From Sphingomonadaceae bacterium 3R27E2-A (GTDB lineage: Bacteria; Pseudomonadota; Alphaproteobacteria; Sphingomonadales; Sphingomonadaceae), in assembly GCA_005503165.1 (NCBI GenBank), contig SCNT01000020.1:1-64000 (forward strand): a stretch of DNA of 64,000 nucleotides, written 5' to 3'. The notes under the pieces are model-generated. The model had not been told where the DNA came from and ran no database searches. It worked only from the letters and a program-made list of their open reading frames with translations. A program made the position numbers and the translations under genes. The first letter of the stretch is position 1, and the number at the start of each line of letters is the position of its first letter. Shown here in pieces: positions 18,870 to 27,848 of this stretch.

Positions 18870-18915
18870 GGTTTGCCATTTTATGGTGCGGATTTGGGGT
18901 GGCGAGCTGCCCTGA

Positions 18916-19013
18916 AGATCCTCCCCACGCGCAGCGCTGACTTTTGACGTCGCTAACCCCTCCGTCAGCCCTACGGGCTGCCACCTCCCCATCGCTTCGC
19001 GTTGGGAGGATCT
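18916..19013. repeat. Composite REP-like palindrome (family E)
   Basis: Outer arms AGATCCTCCC / GGGAGGATCT enclose further GC-rich pieces (CCTCCGTCAGCCCTACGGGC, CCATCGCTTCGCG). It takes up most of the 245-bp gap between the exported protein and the epoxide hydrolase-like gene. Confidence 0.75.
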
Positions 19014-19114
19014 GAACGACCGCTCCCGCCCACAACCGACCCCTCGATCACACCCCTTGCCAGCCGTCCCGATCCCCGGCATCAGGTTGCGAAAAGCAAC
19101 CTATGGAGCGGAAA

Positions 19115-20038
19115 ATGATCGGCGATTTCGAACAGCAGCGGGTGAAGCTTTCGACCGGGGTCGAGCTCGACGTCGTCGATATCGGCCCGCGCGATGCGCC
19201 GGTGCTGATCTTCCTCCACGGCTTTCCCGAATCGCACCGCACCTGGCGCCACCAGCTGCCGCATTTCGCGAACCGCTTCCGCTGCATCGCGCCCGACCAA
19301 CGCGGCTATTGCGGCTCGTCGAAGCCGCAGGACGTCGCCGACTATACCCCCGACAAGCTGTTCGCCGACATCTTCGCGCTCGCCGATGCGCTGGGGATCG
19401 AGACCTTCACCATCGTCGGGCACGACTGGGGCGGAGCGATCAGCTGGGGCGTCGCGCTCGGTGGCCAGCCCGGCGGGCTGCATCCCGCGTGGGCCGGCCG
19501 CGTAACGCGCGCAGTGATCGCCAACGCCCCGCATCCTGGCATCTTCGGCCGCCTGCTCCACGCCGATCCCACGCAGCGCGCGGCTAGTCAGTATATCCGG
19601 ATGTTCCGCGATCCCGCGACCGACGCGCTCGTGCGCGAACAAGGCCTCGCCGGGGTGCTCGCCAAGGCGTTCGCGGGGCGGCTCGAGGGCATGCCGACCC
19701 CGCCCGAGGAGGTCGCGCGGTCGCTCGCCTGGTGGGAGAACCGCGATGCCTGTTTCGGCATGCTCAACTGGTACCGCGCCTCGCCGATGGACGTGCCGCC
19801 GATGGACGCGCCCTTCGCCGCGCCGCCCGTCATGCCCTTCCCGAAGCTCGAAATCCCGACCTTGGTGATCTGGGCGCTCGACGATGTCGCGCTGCCGCCG
19901 AGCAATCTCGACGGCATCGAAGAACTCGTTCCGAACGCCACGATCGTGAAGGTGCCGGGCTGCGGGCATTTCGTGACGTGGGAGGCGCCCGATGCGGTCA
20001 ACACCGCGATGGACGAATTCCTGGCGGCGACCGGCTGA
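19115..20038 (+). CDS. Epoxide hydrolase-like alpha/beta hydrolase
   Basis: 307 aa. HGFPE oxyanion motif (35-39), nucleophile Asp104 in GHDWGGA, and His in PGCGHFVTWE near the end: an Asp nucleophile with HGFPE is the soluble epoxide hydrolase pattern; haloalkane or fluoroacetate dehalogenase is the alternative. ATG 19115 is preferred because GGAG lies 6 bp ahead; ATG 19103 would add four residues. Single gene, convergent with the next. Confidence 0.85.
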   Translation: MIGDFEQQRVKLSTGVELDVVDIGPRDAPVLIFLHGFPESHRTWRHQLPHFANRFRCIAPDQRGYCGSSKPQDVADYTPDKLFADIFALADALGIETFTIVGHDWGGAISWGVALGGQPGGLHPAWAGRVTRAVIANAPHPGIFGRLLHADPTQRAASQYIRMFRDPATDALVREQGLAGVLAKAFAGRLEGMPTPPEEVARSLAWWENRDACFGMLNWYRASPMDVPPMDAPFAAPPVMPFPKLEIPTLVIWALDDVALPPSNLDGIEELVPNATIVKVPGCGHFVTWEAPDAVNTAMDEFLAATG

Positions 20039-20500
20039 TCAATCCTCGGGCCTGAGCAGACAGCCGCTGGCGCCCGCGTAGCGCGCGCTGCGCGAGGCGA
20101 GCAGCGGGACGCTGCCGGTGACCGTCCTGGTCGCCGGATCTTCGCTCAGCGACACCAGCTCCATGCCCGGCGCGAAATCGGTGGTGCAGCTTTCGAGGCT
20201 GCGCCCCTGGACATAGCGGCACGAACAGCCGACGCGCGCGGCATAGGCCGACCCGAGCTCGGCCTGCGCGCGGAACGACGGGAATTTCCAGATGAGGTAA
20301 CCGCCGCCGATCACCAGCGCGATCAGCAGCCAGGGCAGGCAGCCGCCCCAACGGCTCGGCCGCTTCTTGCCGCGCAGCCGCTCGGGGACCTCCGGCGCCG
20401 GACCCGTGGGCAGCGGCGCCGGAGTTGGTTGCGCCGTCGGCGGGGGCGTCGGCTCGGGCGTTGCCGGGACGGGCGGATCGGTGTTAGTCACTCGCCTCAT
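20039..20500 (-). CDS. Proline-rich single-pass membrane protein
   Basis: 153 aa. A Pro/Thr-rich N-terminal tail (about 1-38), one membrane helix (WLLIALVIGGGYLIWKF), and a small C-terminal domain with four Cys (CSCRYVQGRSLESC, GCLLRPED). Function unknown. The assumed ATG at 20500 shares two bases with the ATG of the divergent serine hydrolase. A GTG nine bases further in (20491) is the alternative start. Confidence 0.65.
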   Translation of the reverse strand: MRRVTNTDPPVPATPEPTPPPTAQPTPAPLPTGPAPEVPERLRGKKRPSRWGGCLPWLLIALVIGGGYLIWKFPSFRAQAELGSAYAARVGCSCRYVQGRSLESCTTDFAPGMELVSLSEDPATRTVTGSVPLLASRSARYAGASGCLLRPED

Positions 20501-21653
20501 GATCACCAAAAAACTCCTGCTGGCAAGTGGCGCGCTGATGCTCGTCGGCGCCTGGTCGCTGGGCCAGGCGGCGGGGCAGCGCAGCATCGCGCCCGCCGCG
20601 CCGGGTCCGGCGATGGGGGCGTCGATGTCCGAAGAGGCGGCCGAGACGCTGCCGCCGCTGCCTGCACTCGACCCGGCGATCAAGGCCAGGGCCGACGCGC
20701 TCTTCGCCGATGCCGAGGCGGTGGGCGAGACGCGCGCGCTCTATGTGCTGCGCGACGGCGCGCCGATCTACGAACGTTATGGCGAGGGTTTCGGGCCCGA
20801 GACCAAGATGATCAGCTGGTCGATGGCGAAGAGCATCACCGCGGTGCTGACGGGGATCATGGTTTCCGACGGCCAGTTATCGCTCGACAGCCCGGCGCCG
20901 GTCGCAGCGTGGCAGCGCAGCGGCGACCCGCGCGGCGCGATCACGCTCGCCGACCTGCTCCACATGGCGTCGGGGCTCGAGCATGTCGAGAACGGCGATC
21001 CCGTATGGGAGGGCGACACGGTCGCGATGCTCTTCGGCAGCGGCGCGCCCGACATGGCGGGTTTTGCCGAAGCCAAGCCCGCGGCGGCGCAGCCGGGCGA
21101 GGTATTCAACTACAGCTCGGCGACGAGCGTGATCCTCGCCGACATATTGGCCGACACGCTGACCCCGTCGAAGAGCCCCGAGGCGCGGCGCGAGGCGATG
21201 CGCGAGTTCATTTCGGGCCGCCTCGCCGAGCCGCTGGGCATGACCAGCCTGACGCCGGAGTTCGATGCGGCGGGGACGATGATCGGCGGATCGATCATGC
21301 ACGCGACGGCGCGCGACTATGCGAAGTTCGGCGAATTCCTGCGCAATCATGGCGTGGTGAACGGCCAGCGGCTGCTGCCCGAAAGCTGGATGGACTTCAT
21401 GCTGAAGCCATCGGCGAAGGACGCGGGCTATGGCGGGCATATCTGGCTCAACCGCACGCGTCCGCGCGGCGTCACGCCGAGCCTGTGGCCCGACCGCGGG
21501 CCGAACGACCTGTTCGCCTGCATCGGGCACCAAGGGCAGTATATCATCGTCTCGCCGTCGCAGCGCGTGACGATCGTGCGGCTGGGGGTGACCGACGATG
21601 ACCAGTTTCCTGAACTGCGCCGGCATCTGGCGGATTTGACGGCGGCGCTTTGA
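20499..21653 (+). CDS. Serine hydrolase, class C beta-lactamase fold
   Basis: 384 aa. N-terminal signal or anchor MITKKLLLASGALMLVGAWS, then a beta-lactamase/transpeptidase-like domain with S108-M-A-K111 (SxxK), the second motif YSS in FNYSSATS, and the HxG-like region IGHQGQY near the C-terminus. Such proteins are usually esterases or D-aminopeptidases; the sequence does not show beta-lactam hydrolysis. Start codons of this gene and the divergent neighbour overlap. Confidence 0.85.
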   Translation: MITKKLLLASGALMLVGAWSLGQAAGQRSIAPAAPGPAMGASMSEEAAETLPPLPALDPAIKARADALFADAEAVGETRALYVLRDGAPIYERYGEGFGPETKMISWSMAKSITAVLTGIMVSDGQLSLDSPAPVAAWQRSGDPRGAITLADLLHMASGLEHVENGDPVWEGDTVAMLFGSGAPDMAGFAEAKPAAAQPGEVFNYSSATSVILADILADTLTPSKSPEARREAMREFISGRLAEPLGMTSLTPEFDAAGTMIGGSIMHATARDYAKFGEFLRNHGVVNGQRLLPESWMDFMLKPSAKDAGYGGHIWLNRTRPRGVTPSLWPDRGPNDLFACIGHQGQYIIVSPSQRVTIVRLGVTDDDQFPELRRHLADLTAAL

Positions 21654-21696
21654 GGCGCTGCTTTCGGGCGAGAGTGGGCAACCCGCCCTATAAAAT

Positions 21697-21775
21697 CCGT
21701 TCGTGTCGAGCGAAGTCGAGACACGCTTGGGAAGCGCCGGCCTTCGCGTGTCTCGACTTCGCTCGACACGAACGG
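21697..21775. repeat. Family B palindrome (TCGAGCGAAGTCGAG type)
   Basis: A perfect 29-bp inverted repeat (arms CCGTTCGTGTCGAGC... and ...GCTCGACACGAACGG, complete arms 21697-21725 and 21747-21775) around a 21-bp spacer. It lies in the 178-bp gap between two convergent genes. Copies recur at 40258-40337 and 41971-42046. Confidence 0.9.
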
Positions 21776-21831
21776 AAATGGGGGGGTCTCAAAACCACCC
21801 CCACAGCCGACATTCACGTCGCAACCAAATC

Positions 21832-22647
21832 CTACAGCAAAAACTCGCCCACCAGCGTCGTCACGCACGTCCCGCTGAGTTCGACCGTCGCGCCGTCCGC
21901 GCGGCAGCCGACATGGCCGCCGCGCTTGCTCGCCTGAAAGGCGGCGAAGCGGTCGCGGCCGAGGCGGGCGGACCAGTAAGGCGCGAGCACGCTGTGCGCC
22001 GATCCGGTCACCGGGTCCTCGTCGATGCCGGCGCCAGGGGCGAAGCAGCGGCTGACGACGTCGGCGCCCGACGGGTCGCCGGCGCCGGGCGCGGTCGCGA
22101 TGTAGAGGATATCGCCGCCCACCGCGAGCGCGCGCAGGTCGGGGTCGAGCGCGCGGACGCTCGCGGCGTCGGGATAGACGACCAGCGCATAGCCCCCGTC
22201 GTGCCAGAGCGTCTCGACCGGCGTCCCGCCCATCGCCTTCGCGATATCGGGCAGCGACTTGGGTGCGGCGGGATAGGCTGGCAGCGCCATCTTGTAGCCG
22301 TCGTCGCCGTCGCGCGCGACGCGGAGGATGCCCGCCTTGCGCGTGCGGAAGCGCATATCTTCGCGCCATGGCGCGGCGCTGAGCAGGACATGCCCGCTTG
22401 CGAGCGTCGCATGGCCGCAAAGCGCGACCTCGACCCCCGGCGTGAACCAGCGCAGCTCGTAATCAGCCTCGCCGCTCTCGTCGGGGATCAGGAAGGCGGT
22501 CTCGGCGAGGTTGTTCTCGGCGGCGATCGCCTGCAGCACATCGTCGGCGAGCCATTCGTCGAGCGGCATCACCGCGGCAGGATTGCCCGCAAAGGGGCGG
22601 TCGGCAAAGGCATCGACCTGGGTGATCGGGAAGCGGCGCCAGCTCAT
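21832..22647 (-). CDS. PhzF-family isomerase
   Basis: 271 aa in two similar halves. Conserved N-terminus QVDAFADRPFAGNPAAVM and the catalytic Glu in ENNLAETAFL, plus GHATLASGHVL and DPVTGSAHSVLAPYW. PhzF-like proteins isomerise or epimerise small acids; this one is not in a phenazine cluster, so the substrate is unknown. ATG overlaps the pdxH stop (ATGA), so the two are co-translated. Confidence 0.88.
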   Translation of the reverse strand: MSWRRFPITQVDAFADRPFAGNPAAVMPLDEWLADDVLQAIAAENNLAETAFLIPDESGEADYELRWFTPGVEVALCGHATLASGHVLLSAAPWREDMRFRTRKAGILRVARDGDDGYKMALPAYPAAPKSLPDIAKAMGGTPVETLWHDGGYALVVYPDAASVRALDPDLRALAVGGDILYIATAPGAGDPSGADVVSRCFAPGAGIDEDPVTGSAHSVLAPYWSARLGRDRFAAFQASKRGGHVGCRADGATVELSGTCVTTLVGEFLL

Positions 22648-23222
22648 GGATAGAGGAGACCTTTCGTCCAGGTTTCGCCGGTGCGGACGAAGAGGTTACG
22701 CTCGTGGAGGCGGTGCTCGCGGTCCTGCCAATATTCGATGCGCTCGGGCGCGACGCGCCAGCCCGACCAGCGGGGCGGGCGCGGCACCTCCTGTCCCTCG
22801 AAGCGCGCGTGGATTTCGGCGAACCGCGCCTCAAAGGTCTCGCGGCTTTCGAGCGGGCGCGACTGATCGCTCGCCCAGGCGCCGAGCTGGCTGTCGCGGC
22901 TGCGCGTCGCGAAATAGGCGTCGGCGGTGGCGTCGTCGACCGGCGTCACCGGGCCCTCGATGCGGATCTGGCGGCGCAGCGATTTCCAGTGGAAAAGCAG
23001 CGCGACATGCGGGTTGGCCGCGAGCTCGCCGCCCTTGCGGCTGTCGAGATTGGTGTAGAAGATAAAGCCGTCGGGGCCGTGGCCCTTGAGCAGCACCATG
23101 CGCAGCGACGGATGGCCGTCGGGGGTTGTCGTGGCGAGCGCCATGGCGTTGGCGTCGTTGGGCTCGCTGGCGCGCGCCTCGGCGAACCAGGCGTCGAAGA
23201 GGGCGAAGGGATCGTCGTTCAT
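22644..23222 (-). CDS. pdxH: Pyridoxine/pyridoxamine 5'-phosphate oxidase
   Basis: 192 aa FMN-dependent oxidase making pyridoxal phosphate. NAMALATTTPDGHPSLRMVLLKG, FYTNLDSRKGGELAANPHVALLFHW, and the C-terminal signature RLHERNLF.R. PLP is the cofactor of SufS in this same window. Start MNDDPF at 23222; the frame continues upstream only through a palindromic half-repeat. Confidence 0.95.
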   Translation of the reverse strand: MNDDPFALFDAWFAEARASEPNDANAMALATTTPDGHPSLRMVLLKGHGPDGFIFYTNLDSRKGGELAANPHVALLFHWKSLRRQIRIEGPVTPVDDATADAYFATRSRDSQLGAWASDQSRPLESRETFEARFAEIHARFEGQEVPRPPRWSGWRVAPERIEYWQDREHRLHERNLFVRTGETWTKGLLYP

Positions 23223-23263
23223 GCGCGCGCTTCTAATGCGGTGCGGGGGAGCGGGCAACAAGT

Positions 23264-23283
23264 CCCTCCCCTGAAGGGGAGGG
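23264..23283. repeat. Single family A palindrome
   Basis: CCCTCCCCTGAAGGGGAGGG, a perfect palindrome of 20 bp, followed by GCGTGGTTTGGGGG. It is one half of the paired unit seen elsewhere and lies between pdxH and the divergent dnaJ-like gene. TTGACC at 23299 downstream may be the -35 of that gene, but no good -10 follows. Confidence 0.8.
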
Positions 23284-23381
23284 CGTGGTTTGGGGGAACT
23301 TGACCCGCATTTACGCCATTCCCACATCGCGCGCGCATATGGGCCTTTCCGGCCAACTGCTTATCGGGCTACAGGAGCAAA

Positions 23382-24305
23382 ATGGCAGATCCCTATTCCA
23401 CCCTCGGCGTCGCGAAGAGCGCGAGCGAAGCGGAGATCAAATCCGCGTACCGCAAACTCGCCAAGGAATTGCACCCCGACAAGAACAAGGACAATCCGAA
23501 GGCGGCGGAGAAATTTTCCGACGTCACCAAGGCCTATGACCTGCTTTCGGACAAGACCAAGCGCGGCCAGTTCGACCGCGGCGAGATCGACGCCGAGGGG
23601 AATCCGGCGATGCCTTTCGGCTATGGCGGCGGGGGCTTCCGAGGCGATCCGCGCGCGCAGGGAGGTTTCGGCGGTTTCGGAAACGAAAGCAGCGACTTCG
23701 GCGACATCTTCGAAGGGCTGTTCGGCGGGCGCGGCGGTGGCGGCGGGCCGTTCGGCGGCTTCGGAGGGCGCGCGGCGCCGCCGCCGAAGGGCGCGAACGT
23801 TGCGTATCGCCTCGCGGTGTCCTTCGTCGATGCCGCGACCCAGGCGCCGCAGCGGATCACGCTGGCCGACGGCGGCACGATCGACCTGAAACTCCCCGCC
23901 GGGGTCGAGACGGGGACGCAGATGCGCCTTGCGGGCAAGGGCCAGCCGGGGCCGGGCGGCAACGGCGACGGAATCGTGACGATCAGCGTCAAGGACCATC
24001 CCTTCTATGTCCGCGAGGGCGCCAATATCCGCCTCGACCTGCCGGTGACGCTGAACGAGGCCGTACAAGGCGCCAAGGTCAAGGTTCCGACCGTCGACGG
24101 GCCGGTAATGCTGTCGATCCCCGCAGGCTCGACCTCGGGCAAGGTGATGCGGCTCAAGGGCAAGGGCTTCAGCCAGAAAGGCGGCGGGCGCGGCGACCAG
24201 CTGGTGCGGTTGCTGATCGACCTGCCCGCGGGCGACGCGGCGCTCGAGAAGCTGGTCGGCGAATGGACCGATAGCCGCGCGGTACGCGCGGACCTTGGCG
24301 TGTGA
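23382..24305 (+). CDS. CbpA-type DnaJ co-chaperone
   Basis: 307 aa: J domain with HPD at 31-33, a Gly/Phe-rich linker (about 75-140), then the DnaJ C-terminal substrate domains. The zinc-finger domain is absent, as in CbpA/DjlA-like type II proteins. Partners a DnaK not in the window. Ribosome site AGGAG 5 bp before ATG. Followed after 3 bp by the BrkB-like gene. Confidence 0.92.
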   Translation: MADPYSTLGVAKSASEAEIKSAYRKLAKELHPDKNKDNPKAAEKFSDVTKAYDLLSDKTKRGQFDRGEIDAEGNPAMPFGYGGGGFRGDPRAQGGFGGFGNESSDFGDIFEGLFGGRGGGGGPFGGFGGRAAPPPKGANVAYRLAVSFVDAATQAPQRITLADGGTIDLKLPAGVETGTQMRLAGKGQPGPGGNGDGIVTISVKDHPFYVREGANIRLDLPVTLNEAVQGAKVKVPTVDGPVMLSIPAGSTSGKVMRLKGKGFSQKGGGRGDQLVRLLIDLPAGDAALEKLVGEWTDSRAVRADLGV

Positions 24306-24308
24306 TGC

Positions 24309-25412
24309 GTGGCTGACGAAATCGGCAAGGATTCCAGTGGGGCGGATGCGACCGCCGTCGAAGATCTGGCGCGCAAGGTCGCGATGGAAGTCGACCAGGA
24401 GTTTCTGGCGGAGGGGCATTCGCCGCATTCGCCCGAGGCGCGCGCCGAGCGGGCCAAGCGGTTCCAGCTGCGCGCCCACGCCCAAGGACTGATCCACCGC
24501 GGGCGCGAAACGATCGGTCCGGGAACGCGGGCCTTCAAGATCGTGCGCCGCGTCGTCGTCGGCACTTACACCGACGGGTTCATTCACGCCGGCAACCTTG
24601 CCTATCTGGCGCTGATCGCACTCTTTCCCTTTTTTATCCTGCTCGCCGCGGCGCTGTCGATTTTCGGCGGCAGCACGGGCGGCGAGGCGGCGGTCGAGGC
24701 GGTCTTCTCGACGATGCCGCCGACGGTGGCGAAGGCGCTGTCGGGCCCGATCCGCGAGGTGATGACCGCGCGCACGGGCATCTTCCTGTGGCTCGGCGCG
24801 CTCGTCGCGCTATGGACCGTGGGCAGCCTGATCGAGACGGTGCGCGACATTTTGCGCCGCGCCTACGGCACGCATTTCTCCAAGGGCTTCTTTCACTACC
24901 GGCTGCTTTCGATCGGCATTATCACCGGCGCGGTGGTGCTGATGCTGCTGTCCTTCAGCATGCAGGTGCTGATCGTCGGCGTCGAGGAATTCGTGACGCG
25001 CTTCCTGCCCGAGCGCTTCCAGTCCTTCGGCATCGTCCTGCTGTCGCGCGGCGTATCGGGTTTCGGGCTGTTCGTGGCGATCTACATGCTCTTCTACAGC
25101 CTCACCCCGTCGAAATATCGCCGCAAGCAATTCCCCAAATGGCCGGGCGCGCTGTTCACGACTTTGTGGTGGATCGCGGTCACGCTCGCATTGCCGCCGT
25201 TGCTCGCCAGCCTGCTGAGCTATGACGCAACCTACGGCAGCCTCGCGGGCGTGATGGTCGCGCTCTTCTTTTTCTATCTCGTCGGATTGGGTATGGTGAT
25301 GGGCGCCGAACTCAACGCCGCGCTCGTCGAGGTTGAGGATTTGGGCCACGACGCTATTGGGCGCGTCGACGATGTGAAGTTTGAAGCCAAAAAGGCTGGA
25401 GACAAGATATGA
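24309..25412 (+). CDS. YihY/BrkB-family inner membrane protein
   Basis: 367 aa with about six membrane helices (AYLALIALFPFFILLAAAL, RTGIFLWLGALVALWTVGSL, and others) and the family motif GTHFSKGFFHYRLLS. Once misnamed ribonuclease BN; function still unclear. It starts at GTG 24309, 3 bp after the dnaJ-like gene. The stop overlaps fabI (ATGA). Confidence 0.85.
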   Translation: MADEIGKDSSGADATAVEDLARKVAMEVDQEFLAEGHSPHSPEARAERAKRFQLRAHAQGLIHRGRETIGPGTRAFKIVRRVVVGTYTDGFIHAGNLAYLALIALFPFFILLAAALSIFGGSTGGEAAVEAVFSTMPPTVAKALSGPIREVMTARTGIFLWLGALVALWTVGSLIETVRDILRRAYGTHFSKGFFHYRLLSIGIITGAVVLMLLSFSMQVLIVGVEEFVTRFLPERFQSFGIVLLSRGVSGFGLFVAIYMLFYSLTPSKYRRKQFPKWPGALFTTLWWIAVTLALPPLLASLLSYDATYGSLAGVMVALFFFYLVGLGMVMGAELNAALVEVEDLGHDAIGRVDDVKFEAKKAGDKI

Positions 25413-26236
25413 CGGGTCTGATGCAGGGCAAGCGCGGGTTGATCATGGGGCTCGCGAACGACAAGTCGCTCGCCTGGGGCATCGCCAAGGCGCTGCACGG
25501 CGCGGGCGCGGAACTGGCGATTTCGTATCAGGGCGACGTGATGCTGAAACGGGTGAAGCCGCTCGCGGAGGAGCTTGGCTGCGATTTCCTGATCGACTGC
25601 GACGTGTCGGACATGGCGAACCTCGACGCGGCATTTGCCACGCTCGGCGAGCGCTGGCCGACGATCGACTTCGTCGTGCACGCGATCGGCTATACCAACA
25701 AGGAGGCGCTGCGCGGCCATTATGCCGACGTCGGGCTCGAAGATTTCCTGATGACGATGAACATCAGCGTCTACAGCTTCACCGCGGTGGCGCAGCGCGC
25801 GTCGAAGATGATGACGCCCTATGATCCCGAGACGGGCAAGGGCGGCGGCTCGCTGCTGACGCTGAGCTATTATGGCGCCGAGAAGGTGATCCCGCACTAC
25901 AACGTGATGGGCGTCGCCAAGTCGGCGCTCGAGACCAGCGTCAAATATCTCGCCAACGACTATGGTCCGCAGGGAGTGCGCGTGAACGCCATATCGGCGG
26001 GGCCGATCAAGACGCTGGCGGCGTCGGGCATCGGCGATTTCCGCCTGATCCTGAAGTGGAACGAATATAACGCCCCGCTGCGCCGCAACGTCACGATCGA
26101 CGACGTTGGCGGTTCGGCGCTGTATTTGCTCAGCGATCTGGCGTCGGGGGTCACCGGCGAGACGCATCATGTCGATGCGGGATACCACACGATCGGCATG
26201 AAACAGGAAGACGCGCCGGACATCGCGCTTGCGTGA
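25409..26236 (+). CDS. fabI: Enoyl-ACP reductase (NADH)
   Basis: 275 aa SDR-type enoyl reductase of fatty acid synthesis. N-terminal GLIMGLANDKSLAWGIAKAL, catalytic Y164-x6-K171 (YNVMGVAK) with Y154/Y155 ahead, and the substrate loop region AASGIGDF. Target of triclosan-like inhibitors. Coupled to the upstream membrane gene by ATGA and followed by an acetyltransferase overlapping by 8 bp. Confidence 0.96.
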   Translation: MTGLMQGKRGLIMGLANDKSLAWGIAKALHGAGAELAISYQGDVMLKRVKPLAEELGCDFLIDCDVSDMANLDAAFATLGERWPTIDFVVHAIGYTNKEALRGHYADVGLEDFLMTMNISVYSFTAVAQRASKMMTPYDPETGKGGGSLLTLSYYGAEKVIPHYNVMGVAKSALETSVKYLANDYGPQGVRVNAISAGPIKTLAASGIGDFRLILKWNEYNAPLRRNVTIDDVGGSALYLLSDLASGVTGETHHVDAGYHTIGMKQEDAPDIALA

Positions 26237-26759
26237 AGGCCTCGTCATCCGGCCCGCGCGCGCGGAGGATTGTGATGCTATCGACGGGGTGATCCGCGCG
26301 GCCTTCGCTGCGACCGGGTTCGGTCATCAGGGCGAGGCCGAGCTCATGCGCATGCTCAAGGCCGATGGAGACGCCATGGTGTCGCTCGTCGCCGCCGCGG
26401 ACCGCGCGATCGTCGGGCATGTGCTGTTCAGCCGGATGGATGTCGAAGCCGACGGCCGCGCGATAACCGCTGCCGGTCTTGCGCCAGTGTCGGTGGCGCC
26501 CGCGCAGCAAGGGCAGGGCATCGGCGACGCGCTGATCCGCGCGGGGCTCCGCGACCTGCGCGAGCAGGGCGTTGCGATGAGCTTCGTGCTCGGCCACGAG
26601 ACCTACTACCCGCGCTTCGGCTATTCGCCCGACCTCGCCGCGCGCTTCGCCTCGCCTTTCGCCGGACGGCATTTCATGGCGATGATGCTGGACTCGGACG
26701 CGTCATGGCCGCAAGGCGGCCGCGCCGACTATGCGCCTGCATTCGGCCGATTGGGATAG
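26229..26759 (+). CDS. YhbS-like GNAT acetyltransferase
   Basis: 176 aa. GNAT core [24 protein letters not shown] and the YhbS-type tail [17 protein letters not shown]. Substrate unknown. The only usable start is TTG 26229, inside the end of fabI (8-bp overlap), because the conserved N-terminus [14 protein letters not shown] begins right after it. Confidence 0.82.
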   Translation: MREGLVIRPARAEDCDAIDGVIRAAFAATGFGHQGEAELMRMLKADGDAMVSLVAAADRAIVGHVLFSRMDVEADGRAITAAGLAPVSVAPAQQGQGIGDALIRAGLRDLREQGVAMSFVLGHETYYPRFGYSPDLAARFASPFAGRHFMAMMLDSDASWPQGGRADYAPAFGRLG

Positions 26760-26764
26760 GGACT

Positions 26765-27841
26765 ATGAGTTTCAACAGCTTCGGACGCGCGTTTCGCTTC
26801 ACGACCTGGGGGGAAAGCCATGGGCCCGCGCTCGGCGCGGTCGTCGATGGCTGTCCGCCGCGGCTGTCGCTTTCCGAGGGCGATATCCAGCCCTTTCTCG
26901 ACAAGCGCCGCCCCGGCCAGTCGCGCCACACGACGCAGCGGCAGGAGCCCGACCAGGTGCGCATCCTGTCGGGGGTGTTCGAGGGCAAGACCACCGGCAC
27001 GCCGATCAGCCTGATGATCGAGAATGTCGACCAGCGCTCGAAGGATTATGGCGACATCGCGCAGGCCTATCGCCCCGGCCACGCCGATTATGCCTATGAT
27101 GCCAAATATGGCATCCGCGATTATCGCGGCGGCGGCCGGTCGAGCGCGCGCGAGACCGCGGCGCGCGTGGCCGCGGGCGGCGTCGCGCGGCTGGTGATCC
27201 CCGAGGTGCAGATCCACGCCTGGGTCGCCGAGATCGGGCGCGATGCGATCGATCCCGCGAACTTCGATCTCGAAGAGATCGATCGCAATCCCTTCTTCTG
27301 CCCCGATCCCGCCGCGGCGCAGCGCTGGGAAGGGCTGGTGGACGGGGCGCGCAAGGCCGGATCGTCGCTGGGGGCGGTGATCGAATGCGCGGCGAGCGGC
27401 GTGCCCGCGGGCTGGGGCGCGCCGATCTATGCCAAGCTCGACAGCGACCTTGCCGCCGCGATGATGGGGATCAATGCGGTGAAGGGTGTCGAGATCGGCG
27501 CGGGGTTCCAGGCGGCGCGGCTGCGCGGCGAGGAAAATGCCGATCCGATGCGCCCCGCGAGCGACGGCAGCAATCGTCCCGATTTCCTGTCGAACAACGC
27601 CGGCGGGATCGCGGGCGGCATCTCGACCGGCCAGCCGGTGGTGGTGCGCGTCGCGTTCAAGCCGACCAGCTCGATCCTGACCCCGGTGCCGACGATCAAC
27701 AAGGCGGGCGAGGCCGCCGACATCGTTACCAAGGGCCGCCACGACCCCTGCGTCGGCATCCGCGGCGCGCCGGTGGTCGAGGCGATGATGGCGCTCGTCC
27801 TGGCCGACCATAAATTGCTGCACCGGGCGCAGAACGGCTGA
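26765..27841 (+). CDS. aroC: Chorismate synthase
   Basis: 358 aa, last step of the shikimate pathway (FMN-dependent). GESHGPALG near the N-terminus, [39 protein letters not shown] and [14 protein letters not shown] are the family signatures. ATG 26765 is 5 bp after the acetyltransferase stop; the same transcript probably starts at the dnaJ-like gene. Confidence 0.98.
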   Translation: MSFNSFGRAFRFTTWGESHGPALGAVVDGCPPRLSLSEGDIQPFLDKRRPGQSRHTTQRQEPDQVRILSGVFEGKTTGTPISLMIENVDQRSKDYGDIAQAYRPGHADYAYDAKYGIRDYRGGGRSSARETAARVAAGGVARLVIPEVQIHAWVAEIGRDAIDPANFDLEEIDRNPFFCPDPAAAQRWEGLVDGARKAGSSLGAVIECAASGVPAGWGAPIYAKLDSDLAAAMMGINAVKGVEIGAGFQAARLRGEENADPMRPASDGSNRPDFLSNNAGGIAGGISTGQPVVVRVAFKPTSSILTPVPTINKAGEAADIVTKGRHDPCVGIRGAPVVEAMMALVLADHKLLHRAQNG

Positions 27842-27848
27842 TGCGAGC

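Noticed and set aside
20499-21653. Beta-lactam resistance gene
   Set aside because: Only the general SxxK serine hydrolase fold is visible; this superfamily is mostly esterases and peptidases.
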